Positions 19,375-31,500 of a stretch of DNA of 64,000 nt are shown in pieces (the first letter of the stretch is position 1; each line of letters opens with the position of its first letter). Location of the stretch: the NCBI RefSeq assembly GCF_052324685.1, contig NC_135214.1, positions 2,925,876 to 2,989,875 on the forward strand, read 5' to 3'. Under the pieces are notes generated by a model. It saw only the letters and a list, made by a program, of their open reading frames with translations. It had not been told where the DNA came from and did not search any database. This DNA is from Brachyhypopomus gauderio (Eukaryota; Chordata; Actinopteri; Gymnotiformes; Hypopomidae). The translations under genes were made by a program, and so were the position numbers.

Positions 19375-21952
19375 ATGGAGCCGTGGCCTGGTGAGTTCAG
19401 CCTTTAATGTCCGTGTTTGTTTTGTTGATTAAACTTGCTCAATATCGACTGACTAGACAATTATGTGTCCAAGTTGTCTTGTTAACGAAAGTGAACAATA
19501 ATCTTTTTCGAACCGTGCAATAGTGTTGGATGATTTGAGTGGCGTTGAGTGTTAACGCCACCAAGGGGCGCTGTTGTCGGCCTGCAGCACCAACCAAGGG
19601 CAGATGTGTGATAACTAACCTGCTCATTCACTCTCTCTTATTCCAGATGTGTGATAACTAACCTGCTCATTCACTCTCTCTTATTCCAGATGTGTGATAA
19701 CTAACCTGCTCATTCACTCTCTTATTACAGATGTGTGATAACTAACCTGCTCATTCACTCTCTTATTACAGATGTGTGATAACTAACCTGCTCATTCACT
19801 CTCTTATTACAGATGTGTGATAACTAACCTGCTCGTTCACTCTCTTATTACAGATGTGTGATAACTAACCTGCTCGTTCACTCTCTTATTACAGATGTGT
19901 GATAACTAACCTGCTCATTCACTCTCTTATTACAGATGTGTGATAACTAACCTGCTCATTCACTCTCTTATTACAGATGTGTGATAACTAACCTGCTCAT
20001 TCACTCTCTTATTACAGATGTGTGATAACTAACCTGCTCATTCACTCTCTTATTACAGATGTGTGATAACTAACCTGCTCATTCACTCTCTTATTACAGA
20101 TGTGTGATAACTAACCTGCTCGTTCACTCTCTTATTACAGATGTGTGATAACTAACCTGCTCGTTCACTCTCTTATTACAGATGTGTGATAACTAACCTG
20201 CTCGTTCACTCTCTTATTACAGATGTGTGATAACTAACCTGCTCGTTCACTCTCTTATTACAGATGTGTGATAACTAACCTGCTCGTTCACTCTCTTATT
20301 CCAGATGTGTGATAACTAACCTGCTCATTCACTCTCTCTTATTCCAGATGTGTGATAACTAACCTGCTCATTCACTCTCTTATTCCAGATGTGTGATAAC
20401 TAACCTGCTCATTCACTCTCTCTTATTCCAGATGTGTGATAACTAACCTGCTCATTCACTCTCTTATTCCAGATGTGTGATAACTAACCTGCTCATTCTC
20501 TCTCTTATTCCAGATGTGTGATAACTAACCTGCTCATTCACTCTCTCTTATTCCAGATGTGTGATAACTAACCTGCTCATTCACTCTCATTACAGATGTG
20601 TGATAACTAACCTGCTCATTCACTCTCTCTTATTCCAGATGTGTGATAACTAACCTGCTCATTCACTCTCATTACAGATGTGTGATAACTAACCTGCTCA
20701 TTCACTCTCTCTTATTACAGATGTGTGATAACTAACCTGCTCATTCACTCTCTTATTACAGACGTGGATGCCGTGGTTGAGAATATTGGTAAACTTCCAT
20801 CTGAGCTGTTTGCAGAAACGGTAGGAACAGACTGTTTGGTTTGCTGTTTCTCACTTCATGAGGCCAGTCTTGTAGACGCTGCGTGGTTGATCATCAACAC
20901 GTTTCTATGATCTGATTTTATTATGGTTGCGTATTGTGTTTGCAGTGTCACGAGATTCTTCTCCATCTTCAAGGACAGAGACATGTGATCGACGTGGTTG
21001 AACAACAAAACGTAAGCACTGGCACACACTTATATATTTTTCAGTGTTTGTTTTATACATTTTTACATGGGCTTCCATGGTGACTGTTATCTGTTTGCCC
21101 CCATAGAGACTTCAAAATGCTGGGTTAAATCTTGACTGGAAAGCTGTTCAGGGTATTATAAGGCTGTTATTGTTTAATTTTAGGTAAGATATGTTTCAAA
21201 TTCCAAGTAGTTGTGGTCTTCAAGCACGTCTTAGTAAGCCAATGGGTGATAAGTCTTTTCAAACACAATTTCAATGATTGTTCAGGTATTTGAATGTTTG
21301 AATGAGACTTAAGCATTACAAATGTGCCACAATCTGTTAAGGTTTGTGTTTCACAACAGCTTCTGTAATTTCTTATAGATCGGCTGCAAAGAGCAAGCTG
21401 AATGCTGATGTTCTGGTTACTAAATTAGGTGAGGGCAGCAGTAAATGGTCTAAATCAACTTTACAAGTCGTGCACCAGCTGTGGTCAGAGCATGGATCAC
21501 GTGTACAAGCACACCAGGAAGAGAAGGCCATGTGTGTCACTGGCCATGTAAGTCACACGCTGACACTGCACAGAATAATACTGTAGAAAAGTGATCAGAG
21601 GCAAGACCAACTGTGTGTAACAATCTCCTTAATCTTAGCTGGTGGACATACAGTGGAAACTGGGGATGGCTGTGAGTTCGGACACATGTCGGTCCTTTAA
21701 TTCCCCATACGTCTCCATCCTGTTGAAAATGGCAGACGACTCTGGGGAGATTTCTTACAAGTCTTTTGAAATGACAGTTCCTCAGTTCCAGGTTTGCTTT
21801 CATTTTAATTTTTCATTATTCAGTAATAATCAGTTGATGTGTGTGTGGACCAAATTAATTTACACCTTTCTCTTTCCTGTCTTGTTTGATTTTACTTTCA
21901 GAACTTCTTTAGACAGTTCAAGGAAATGGCATCTGTTTTGGAGACTGTGTAA
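19375..21952 (+). CDS. commd6: COMMD6, COMM-domain protein, full-length form, seven exons
   Basis: Exons: 19375-19390, 20762-20820, 20946-21011, 21107-21183, 21379-21547, 21639-21791 and 21902-21952. All are in phase, giving 196 aa. The C-terminal 67 residues are an unmistakable COMM domain close to human COMMD6 (WKLGMAVSSDTCRS, FEMTVPQFQNFFRQFKEMAS, ending ETV). COMMD proteins form the Commander complex with CCDC22/CCDC93 and retriever, recycling membrane proteins from endosomes and modulating NF-kB and cullin ligases. Residues 1-129 form the helical N-terminal domain that the short human COMMD6 isoform lacks but other COMMD proteins have. The first exon carries only five codons plus one base. 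Intron 1 is nearly filled by a minisatellite whose units copy the 3' splice site. tbc1d4 follows on the same strand, as in the human neighbourhood. Confidence 0.93.
19601..20761 (+). repeat. 28-copy minisatellite of a 41-bp splice-acceptor-like unit in commd6 intron 1
   Basis: Twenty-eight units, each beginning AGATGTGTGATAACTAACC, are 41 bp long, with 43-bp variants carrying an extra CT; units differ mainly by A/G in CTCATTC/CTCGTTC and TTACAG/TTCCAG. Each holds a branch-site-like ACTAAC, a pyrimidine-rich stretch and a terminal ACAG or CCAG. The terminal part of the last unit is the acceptor of commd6 exon 2. It makes up about 1160 of the 1371 bp of the intron. Confidence 0.97.
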
Positions 21953-22780
21953 GAATTCCGTTTCATATGGGTATCATTTTTATTCTGGACTGTAGAACCT
22001 TTCAGTATTGACCATCTGTCTACACACAAGTTGATTGTTATTATTTGTGATATTGTGGGATACTTGCCATTTTTGCACAGGAGTGTGCTTCATATCTCCA
22101 GAGCAACGTGTGGCTAGCACTAAATAAAATAATAGAGGTTTTGAAATGGTTTGCTTGTAACGGTTTCAAATATTCCAGAAGGTACACCATCAATCCATTC
22201 CAGAAGGTACACCATCAATCCATTCCAGATGGCACACTGTTGATCCATTGCTGGTGTACACTCACTGTCAATGGTTCATGCATTTTTATCAGATTATATT
22301 AATAGTATTGTAAACATTTAATGATCCAGGCAATGTTATTGTGTTTATATTAAACCATTGCCCTTTTTAAATGAATGAATGAATTACTTGGGTTTTTATG
22401 TCTGTCACAGCTTTTTACATGTGTGTATATATATATTTTTAACAGACATTGTCCTAGAGTAATTATTTACAATGTTTATCTATCCAGCTGCTATAGTTAT
22501 TTGTTTTTGTTTATTCATGCTTTTTGGAAGTGCATTCTTTCTCCACTATGTCCACTGCGTCATAAATACACCATTAGACACTCAAACATCAAACCACAGC
22601 GTCATCCATTGTGTATACTGAGATATTTTCAACAAATTCCAGTTCTTCTTCTGGGAGTGAGAGATATCAGTTGTTATTACTTAAAAAACTGCATTCCATT
22701 AGATTTGCAGAACCATGAAATTCACTTCCTGTGAATGATCTATATAGTTTACTTCAACCCAGGAAAATAAGCTAATAAAA
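21953..22780 (+). other. commd6 3' UTR region with short tandem repeat
   Basis: Candidate poly(A) signals AATAAA are at 22123-22128 and 22774-22779. A 25-bp unit (CCAGAAGGTACACCATCAAT plus a few bases) is repeated about three times at 22174-22246. No coding exon is recognised. Confidence 0.5.
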
Positions 22781-23853
22781 TCTTTGCTTTTTATGACTTT
22801 TTATTCATCATGGATTTTCATGACATCCAGTACATCTCTGGAAGATCTGTGCAACTTCATGCTGAGGCCAGTCGTCACATTGCTTTACAGCAGGAAAGAG
22901 AGAAGTGGACTGAAAGAAAACAGGTCTGCTTGGATTTTGATTTTGACTGCGGTGGTGCGAAACGTTGCACCTGGGAAGCACCTCCTGTGGTGTGGTAGGA
23001 CACAGAGTGTCTGATGGGGTTACATGTACTGCATGTAGCTATTTATGGGAGTGAGAGCATTTGCATCTGGCATCTGGTTACAAGCAGGGCACTAGCAGCA
23101 ATCTGGGCTATTAGCATAGAGCTCTGATGAGAATAAGAGCACCTGGATGCATCATGAAACCAAACTTCTCACAGTAAGAGCATGTCGGTTTGTTCAAATG
23201 ACTGAGCACAGCACCCTTCAGCGTTATTAGCAATGTTGGTGGTCTGATTATTAATAGCAAACTAGATTATATGAGGTGACATGGAAACAAAACTACACAA
23301 AGGAAGTGGGGCAAAAGATTGTTTGCCTTCATAAATCAGGAGACGGGTCTACAAAACCTGCCTGAAAACAATTGAAGCTCTGAGGACGATAAGATGTTGA
23401 GGTGTGATGAACGTTGTAAGCCTGGAAGAGGATGCTAGTCCATTGTAACTAGCAATAAACAGGATGGTTCAAGACGCAGAACTTTCTTCAAGGCTCACAG
23501 ATAAGGTTACTGCCAAGAAAGTATTTGGGAGGTTTGTCAGAAGAAAGCTTTTGCTATCGTCAGTGTAAAGAGCAAGCTGAAGGAAAGGGGGGAATTTTGT
23601 ACTGAGGAATGGCGTCAAGTTCGTTATTAGTAAACAAATTAATATAAGGGTGTCAATAGTTATAAAAGATGTGCATTGGTTGGAAAATAATATTTATAAT
23701 TGTCATGATTTAGAGAGTCTATAATTCAACATTTAGCCAATAACCTATATGCTAAGCATAAGAAAAGACTCCACCAAAAATGCATATTCTTTACATTATT
23801 CAGTAGTGTTGTACAATGATGATTCTTTAAACAGACTTAGAGCAAACTGGCAC
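22781..23853. other. Intergenic commd6-tbc1d4 with an unexplained exon-like frame
   Basis: A plus-strand frame at 22810-22998 reads MDFHDIQYISGR and then a charged segment (REKWTERKQ). It is followed after the CAG at about 22924 by GTCTGC, a weak donor. I do not recognise the protein and see no partner exon. The remainder is AT-rich with no feature identified. Confidence 0.3.
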
Positions 23854-24019
23854 GAATAACTGTGTCGACGGGTTATTGCATACTGTTTACAAATGCCCAA
23901 ATAAATTAATAGAAAGATAAGCCAAATTTAAGTTTTAAGGGAAACAAATTTGGCTTGAATTTGGTTTATCTTAATATTAATTTATTTGGTCATTTGTAAA
24001 CCCGTAAATACGGTTATTC
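23854..24019. repeat. 166-bp imperfect palindrome (MITE-like inverted repeat)
   Basis: The left arm from GAATAAC (23854) through GTTTACAAATG (23885) to CCAAATTTAAG pairs with the right arm CTTGAATTTGG to CATTTGTAAAC and GTTATTC (24019). The inner 48-bp arms differ at about five positions. The outer part matches with an 11-base insertion in the left arm, near 23874-23884. The loop is about 20 bases. It could be a MITE of unknown family or an extruding hairpin. It lies about 870 bp before the tbc1d4 start. Confidence 0.75.
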
Positions 24020-24176
24020 AAGCCAGCTCGCTTTAAATCTGTTTACATTTTTGACGAGATATCAAATCTTTACAAGCAGGATATGTAATTTATAACAAAA
24101 AATTAGGAAATCATGAGTGAAACCACATTACCGCTTTCTCGTTTAAGCGTTTGTTTTGGAACACCTGTTCTACGTT

Positions 24177-25300
24177 GACGTTCACGCGCGTGCTCGCTCG
24201 AGCCGCCCGTGCAGGCTGCGAAGAGGCACGCGGAGTCACGTGTGCGCTCTTCCACGCGCGCGCCCCAGCGCGAGGACGTCGGTGGGAAGCAGCGCTCCGC
24301 ACACACGCGCTCGAGCCGTGGCCACTCCTCCTGGAACTGGACACGGTGGCGACGGGGCGCGCGGAGCTGTCGTTAGACGCGGCTTCACATTAGTTGCACG
24401 GGATGAATAAATAAATGAAAGTAGCGAGTTTAAAGGAGGTTCGCGGTGTGCTGCGGTGCAACAGTGGCTCGTGCAGCTGTGGAGGGGAGCGCCCTGCACG
24501 AGACCCAAACGCTGCCGTGTGTTTACAGTGCATGCACCAGGCGCCACGTTGTAGTAAGATACGGGGCAGTTGTCTAAGCTGGAGCTGTTGCATTATCTGA
24601 GTGGATGCTTCTTTCGTCAAGTTGATCAGTGCATTTGGAGAAAACTAGAAAACGACAGTGTCTCAAGAAATGAAGCTTATTTCAAGCAGGAAGGCATGTC
24701 CTAACTTTTTCTGATCTTCCATCAAAGGTTGTTTGAGTGACGTGGGCTACGTGTCAGTGGTACCAGTAACGTGTACCGGTCGCGTACGTCGGATCTCCAC
24801 GGTTTTGGTGTGATCTTGCTGGAGTCCAGCCGCACGTTTGCGGAGCAAGCAAACGGGTCGTTTTCTTTGTCCTCGGTCTGAAGGGAGATGGGGGGATCGG
24901 ATGACAAAGGGAATAATCGAAACCCAGACAAGATGTTCGCCCTCTGGTACCTGGGCTGGTCCTCGCTGGACCGGCGCACCACGCTGCCGATGCTCCCGTG
25001 GCTGGTGGCGGAGATCCGGAGGAGAAGCGAGAAGAACGAAGCGGGTCCCGCACAGGCCAGAGAAGTTCAGCTGTGTCTCACACCTCCCCTCGTCCGCTGC
25101 GTGCCCGCCAACAGCACCAACTCCTCCGTCTTCATATTCGAGCACAAAGCTCAGTTCATATCCAGATTTATCCACAACAGCCACGACCTTACCTACTTCG
25201 CATACCTCATACGGAGCCAGCCGGACAATCCGGAGTCCGAAATGGCATGCCATGTGTTCAAATCATGCGACCCGAAGCAGGTACGTGTCCAGACTGCAGT
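24177..25300 (+). promoter_or_regulatory. CpG island covering the tbc1d4 promoter, 5' UTR and exon 1
   Basis: CpG density rises sharply at about 24177 (GACGTTCACGCGCGTG and similar) and stays high through coding exon 1, in contrast to the AT-rich flanks. The 5' UTR contains upstream ATGs, for example at 24415. The transcription start is not located. Confidence 0.65.
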
Positions 25301-25466
25301 TGTCCCCAAACCTCCGGGACACGGGCCGTCTGCGTGGAGCGCCTTCAACTGTCTGATAACTGCAAAATGTTCATTTCATAATCAGTGTTGGCTCAATAGG
25401 GAATGGGACAGGCGTGAAGATACAGCAGTGCCATGAACCAGGTCCTGTCATTTACTGGTTATCAGG

Positions 25467-25530
<64 letters not shown>

Positions 25531-28500
25531 GTTGTGGTTTAACCAAGTATGCACAACAGAATCGAAGCGCATAAACACACCTATAGATTTATTATAGATT
25601 TATTGAAGAGATTAAATAGCATTATAAAGACGAACAGAGAATCCATACTTTATTCGTCACTTTATGCCATAGCGTACCAGCTGCAGTATTCTGGATATTT
25701 AGTCTATGCAGGATTCTAATTGTGTAATTCTGCACAAGGTTTATGTGCACAAAATGCAAAAATGAAGCACGAATAGATACATTTGTTCTTAAACAACATA
25801 TTTTGTTCAGTGCAAGTTTCCTGCACGTATATTTACTTTTTATCTGTTCTCTCTGAGCTTGGCTTTAGTTCATCTATAACGACTGTTAACTTTTATGTTG
25901 TGTAAATACAATTGTGTATAAGCTTAAGTTGCCTTAGGATAGTTTTAGATTCACTAATGCTATAGCAGCAATCTTACATTTCAATGATATCTTTAGTTCT
26001 GTTGGACAAGTGTACCTTTTGCATTCCTTCAAGTGCTACTTTTTGAGTTTGATCAATCATATTAATAAAAATATTATATGATTGAGGTACACTTTATATT
26101 TAATTTTTTTCCAGATGTCCTTGCTAGGTTAGGTTTTTAAGATTTGTGTATGCATAGAAAAACAGTGTATTTCTGGTGTACAGGGGCCATGTTGAGCACA
26201 TGGCTTGTGTGTGCTCCTGGTCTGAAGGTGGGGGGGGGCTCTCTGTGGGGGGGGGGGGTGTCTGACACTCTTTTCCTGGAGTGGAGAGCTTGGTGGGAGT
26301 GCACGCAGTGGTTTGAAGCAGCCATGTGCACCTCAGGGCTGTAGCGTTATGCAAGAAAAACTCGCTGGGTAGCACCGCATGCCAGACGGAGCGTGAGGAA
26401 CTTCTGCTCCACCCCCTGCAAACTCAACTGCGTGTACAGCCAGTGGCTGAGGCACTTGAAGCTCCCCTGGACTTCCTCTCTGTAGCCCATGGTAGTGCTA
26501 CAGAACGGGTTTCAGATCTCACTCTTCTCAAGGAAGGCTTTATTTTCATAGAAACCACTACAGAAATGATCCTCCAAAACAGAGCAGTTGGGGAGCTGCC
26601 CCTTTACCCCTGGCTTTGCTTCATGTGTGTTCAGTTACACAATATGAACTGAGTGAAATGAAACTCGTGTTTGCGTAGTGCAAGAGTTTAATTTGTATTC
26701 ATGAAGCCACCACACCATTCATTGTCCACTCCCTGTCCTGAAGGAATTCACACTACTGGACCTGGCTAATGTCTAGAATGCTTTTGGTTCTTTAGCTGTG
26801 TTCCGTTCATGTCTCCTAATTCAATTATGATTTCTTTCTGATACGCCAGACGTGGATTGTGAAGGCTGCGCCTTGCGTCAGTCCGAGTCATGTCTGGCCG
26901 TTGACCCTTTGCATGGATCTTCGCCTGCTGTTGACGGGTCACGACCCTCATGGAGCGCTGAAACACGAGACACACACCACAATCGGGAGCCAACAATAGT
27001 GTGAACCCTGGCGCGGCCCTGCCCTGCCTTGCGCCATTCGGCTGTGCTGTGGGGCTGCACGCTGATTCATTTTCTGTTTGAATATTGATAAAAGGAATTC
27101 GGCAGCAACCAGTGAAATTGCTCGCAGGTCATGTTACCTCAGATAAAACTGCAGTCTATAGGTCAGCAAATGTTTTGGCACCCTTTATTTGTCAACCAGA
27201 AGAGTATCGTCTTTGTCATAGATAATGACACTGTGTCACATGTTGGCCCTCACCATTCTTATTAAATCAGTTTCCCCAGACTGGCTCAAGCAAGCACTGG
27301 CCTGTTATTGTATAGTCCTGCACTTAAATGTCAGTCTTAGTTCCGTGTCACAATTAGGGGTTAGGACTTGTGCACGTTTGGTTAAATCAGGCTGTGCAGT
27401 TTCATTACATGAAGGTAAAGAAAAAATAGTGTAAAGGATTTAGCGCTTGGTGTTTTTAGAGTACTGCTCTGAGCTTCAAACAGGATGTTGGAGCAGGAAC
27501 TATCTTTGCCTTCTGCATTTGAACATGGCTCATTGTTTGGGACTTGCTACTAACTCTGTAGTTACTGCTATGGTAAACTATTATACACATGCACATTTAG
27601 AACATAATGCAACTTGGTTAACCATAATGTCAGAGATTTGTTGGAAAACCTTCTGTGTTCTCTGGAAACGAGCCAAATGTCAGTTTAAAAACATGCAGCC
27701 ACACCCTTCATTCCTGCTTCCACAAGTCAGCCCTTTTGCGAAAGATATTTAAGTCCGAGGTTTGCTTTTTGCCATAAACTCAAAGAGCCTTTTGTACCTG
27801 ACTCAGTGTGATTTTCCATAAGTTATCCTCAGGGTTCAAGTAAAGTCCGAGCTCAACATGAACTGTGTTTATTCATTGAGATCTACCTCTGAATGATGCA
27901 TCTATTCTCTTGTTTCGTGTCTGTGATGCTATATGAATGACTTGTTTTTCAGGGGTGGTCATCATGTCACACAGCTTTTCCTTGGACATGGAAGTGTGTC
28001 TGTAGTGTTGGTCATAGTTCCTCCGGTTCTGGGGCTGAACATTGCAGCATTAAGCTCTCTTTTCCTGCAGGAACCCTTTAACCTACACAGCTGAATGCCT
28101 TTTTTACAAGCTGAATTACATTTGTCCAGCAAACCTGCTGCTGGTTATCTTCAGCGGTAGTACGATCCTGCCTGGCATGCCGTAGTGTTTAGTTTACTCT
28201 CTGTTACTGCCTTGAACAAGTTATCCATTTGACCTTGATGCCAAACGGGCTTTATGAACCCAGGGTGCTCAGTCCCTTCATTTCAGGGCTGTTTTGTCTG
28301 ACACGTTCACCTCGGGAGATTCGTATTCACTGGGTTTTTCAAACGAAAGCTTCTCATTCTAACATGGTTTAATGGAACATTATCCCTCGCCTGTCGCTGA
28401 GGGGCCCGAGTACCTCAGCGCACATGTTGACGTGTTCAGTAACGGCACAAACACCTACAGGGACCTTTTTAGGAGTGTATGGGAGGCTTGTATCCAGTTT

Positions 28501-31500
28501 GTAAGAACTGTTATGGTGTCTGTCTGCTGCCATTACTACACCATTAAGGGAAAAAAAGTCAATTTTGCATCACCTCCGAGACACTCTGGCTCCTGTCCCA
28601 GTTCTGACACCAGAGCACTGTTTGAGTGTTGCCAGCTAGACCCATCCTGCTAATGTAAATCGGTTTGGTTTTGTATGCCAAGCCTTGTATGTACATGGAT
28701 TTAAGTGAAGTGTAAGGAACTCCTGAGTCTTGGGGAAGAGGCAGGTAGCCAGTATAGCCCCTTACCCCTCACGCTCATGTTATTTTCTACAAGTTACCCA
28801 GTGACAAAATGTGTAATCTCAACATACACCATGTTTATTCATTGAGATTTATCTCTGAATGACATATGTAGTCTCCTGTTTTGAATCTATGAGATAAAAT
28901 ACCAGACATAATAATATTGTGATGCTATATGAGTGACCTTACATGCAGTCGCAGTGTTTCTTGTTTTTTCATGTGTTACTACTTCTATGGAAAAATGTCT
29001 GTGACACCCAGGAACGAGTTGGCTACCTTCTCTTAGATTTATGTGAATATTGCATGTATTGCACTATTAGCCAACTTAACACCCAACAGGCACCCTGACA
29101 CTGTTCCAAGACACTGTTGTTTTTTTTTAGCCTTTTGAGTTTCGCTTTAGGTTGCTGAAGGTGATAAATTATATTTAACATTGCAGTCAATGTCAGCTTG
29201 CTGATTGTGAAGATGTGTGTGGCTGATCTAGCTTCTGGTAGTGCATGATACCGTGTAGCCTAAACGTTATCTTCCATTTTGTTTTGCTTCATCTTTATTT
29301 AGCCAGTGGTTGAAATGTGAACGTTTATGATGGTGACCCCTTCAGTAGACGCTCCTCTGTCTTTCAGCTGTGCAGTAATCAAAATGGCTTTGGTTTGTTC
29401 TTTAGTACTGATGTGTTTAGGTCAAATGCAATATGGCTTCAGGGTTGCTGAGGGGGGAAAAAGTTGTTTCTAGCTGGCAGGATTAAAAGGATTGCTGAAG
29501 CCTTGGGTGTCTACAGTCAGGCAGATAGTTTACACAGGGAGAAATTTGGCACCCTGGCTGTTCTGTCTAGAGTCCTCCAGGGATGTAAGAGCAAACTGCC
29601 GAATCCTCACACAGGTGGCAAAAAGCACTAGAACGATGGTGAAGGATTTGCAGGTGTCTTTGGTTCACGATGATGCCTCTGTTTAAACGCTAATAACACC
29701 CCTGCGTGCTTACACCATTTCTTCTCTTGTTCCTGCAGAGATTCAAAAACATTAAGGCCCCACTATATGTAATTAATATGTACCATGATCCCATGTCTAA
29801 TCTGAAATTTCTGCAAAACAGCAAATCACATATATCCCATTATATTTCCTAGAAGCATGGAACTGTCACATTTTTTCATAGAAACAAGGCATGCAAGGCT
29901 AAGTGAAGAATACAGTTCAGTAATCATAAAAGTAGAAAATATAAATGATGACAGTACAGCGCATATATTTATATTTATATATACATGTGTGTAGATGGTA
30001 TTGTTTCTGGTAGGCATCCGCATGCATATGGCGATGCTCCTGCCAGTTTCTTCATGGAAATAAATGTAATCCCAGAACACCCTAAAATCCCCCTGTGAAT
30101 CGGCTCCAGGACAGTTCTGGACCGGTTTGTGGAAGTTCTTGGCTGTTCTTGGCTAGGTGTGGAGACCACAGGCGTGCTTGCTGGCCTTCACAGTGAAGCC
30201 TCTTGTTCTCGAGCAGGTCCCCGAGGTCATCAGCAGCATCAGGCAGGCGTCTAAAGTTGCGCTGAAGGAGGACGCCAAGCCCAAGCAGGAGGGGGACGAG
30301 TCCTTTTACAACTCTCAGAAATTCGAGGTGCTCTACTGTGGCAAAGTGACGGTGGGCCACAAAAAGGCCCCGCCCTCGCTGATCGACGACTGCATCGACA
30401 AGTTCCGCCAGCACGAGCTGGAGCGCAAACGCCTGCGTCTCCTCAACGGCCAGCGAGGCTCCGGCGACGCCAGCGTGGACTTCACCATGGGCGACGACCC
30501 GCTGAGCGCCTCGCTCGACGAGGCCCTGGAGGCGGGGCCGGAGGCGGAGCCTGGGGGCGAGGCGGCCGGGCCGCGCGGCGTCGCCTTCCCAGAGTGCATC
30601 CTGGAGGACTCGGGCTTCGAGGAGCGGCAGGAGTTTCGCACACGCTGCAACAGCCTGGCTGGAGGCCAGAGGAGACCCCGGGAGGCGGGGGCCCTGGGAC
30701 CCGTACGCAGGCGACACGCTAGCGCCCCCAACAATGTCCAGCCCTCGGACGCTGAGAAGAATCGCACCATGCTATTCCAGGTGAAGCCGCTCGTGCGTGT
30801 GTACTGAGCGTGTGGCCATGTAGGCCCAAACCAGCAGAGGGCACCACTGTGGTTTTCCATCATAGTGGATGCAAATGATTTTATTGGTCAATCAGTGCCA
30901 GCTACTGCACTTTAAGTAACACATTACACCACCATATGTACAAGACTTAAGTGTTTAGATCAGTTCCCTTTTAAGTAATTTTAATGTGATCAAACTGTCC
31001 AGACGAATCTGCCTGGATGGAATGGAATAACATTAAAGGCATTATGAGCATTAACTGAGCAGTAACTGAGCATTAACTGAGCAGTAGCTGAGCTGTTCTT
31101 CAGATGGACACACAAGGCCGTTTCTTCTGAAGACCGGCTGGTGCTCACAGTTTTATAATTAATTTGGCTGTGGGAAGTGAGTTCTGTGGCCTCCGTGACC
31201 GTGTGTGTATGTGCGTATGTGTGAGTATTTCAACTGCTGAGGTAGCTCTCAACAGAACGTGCTGCTTATCATGAGATGAGCATCAGCAGACATGGCTTGT
31301 ATGTGTTCGGCTCTGCCGTTCTTCACGTCGGCGAGCGAGTGGACCACCTCTGTCTCCTGTGGCCTCAGGTGGGCAGGTTTGAAGTGAACCTCATCAGTCC
31401 GGACAGCAAGACCGTGGTGCTGGAGAAGAACTTCAAAGACATCTCGTCCTGCTCTCAGGTGTGTCACCTGCCGTCAGCGACTTGGTTTCTCTCTTAGCAC

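Noticed and set aside
19601-20761. CRISPR-like array (28 regularly spaced repeats)
   Set aside because: Units are contiguous and nearly identical with no unique spacers, and the context is a vertebrate intron; it is a minisatellite.
24103-25253. Minus-strand frames over the tbc1d4 CpG island
   Set aside because: High GC lowers stop frequency; the plus strand encodes the conserved TBC1D4 N-terminus here.
30082-30863. Minus-strand frames of 176-211 codons opposite tbc1d4 exon 2
   Set aside because: Antisense shadow of a GC-rich coding exon; no recognisable domain.
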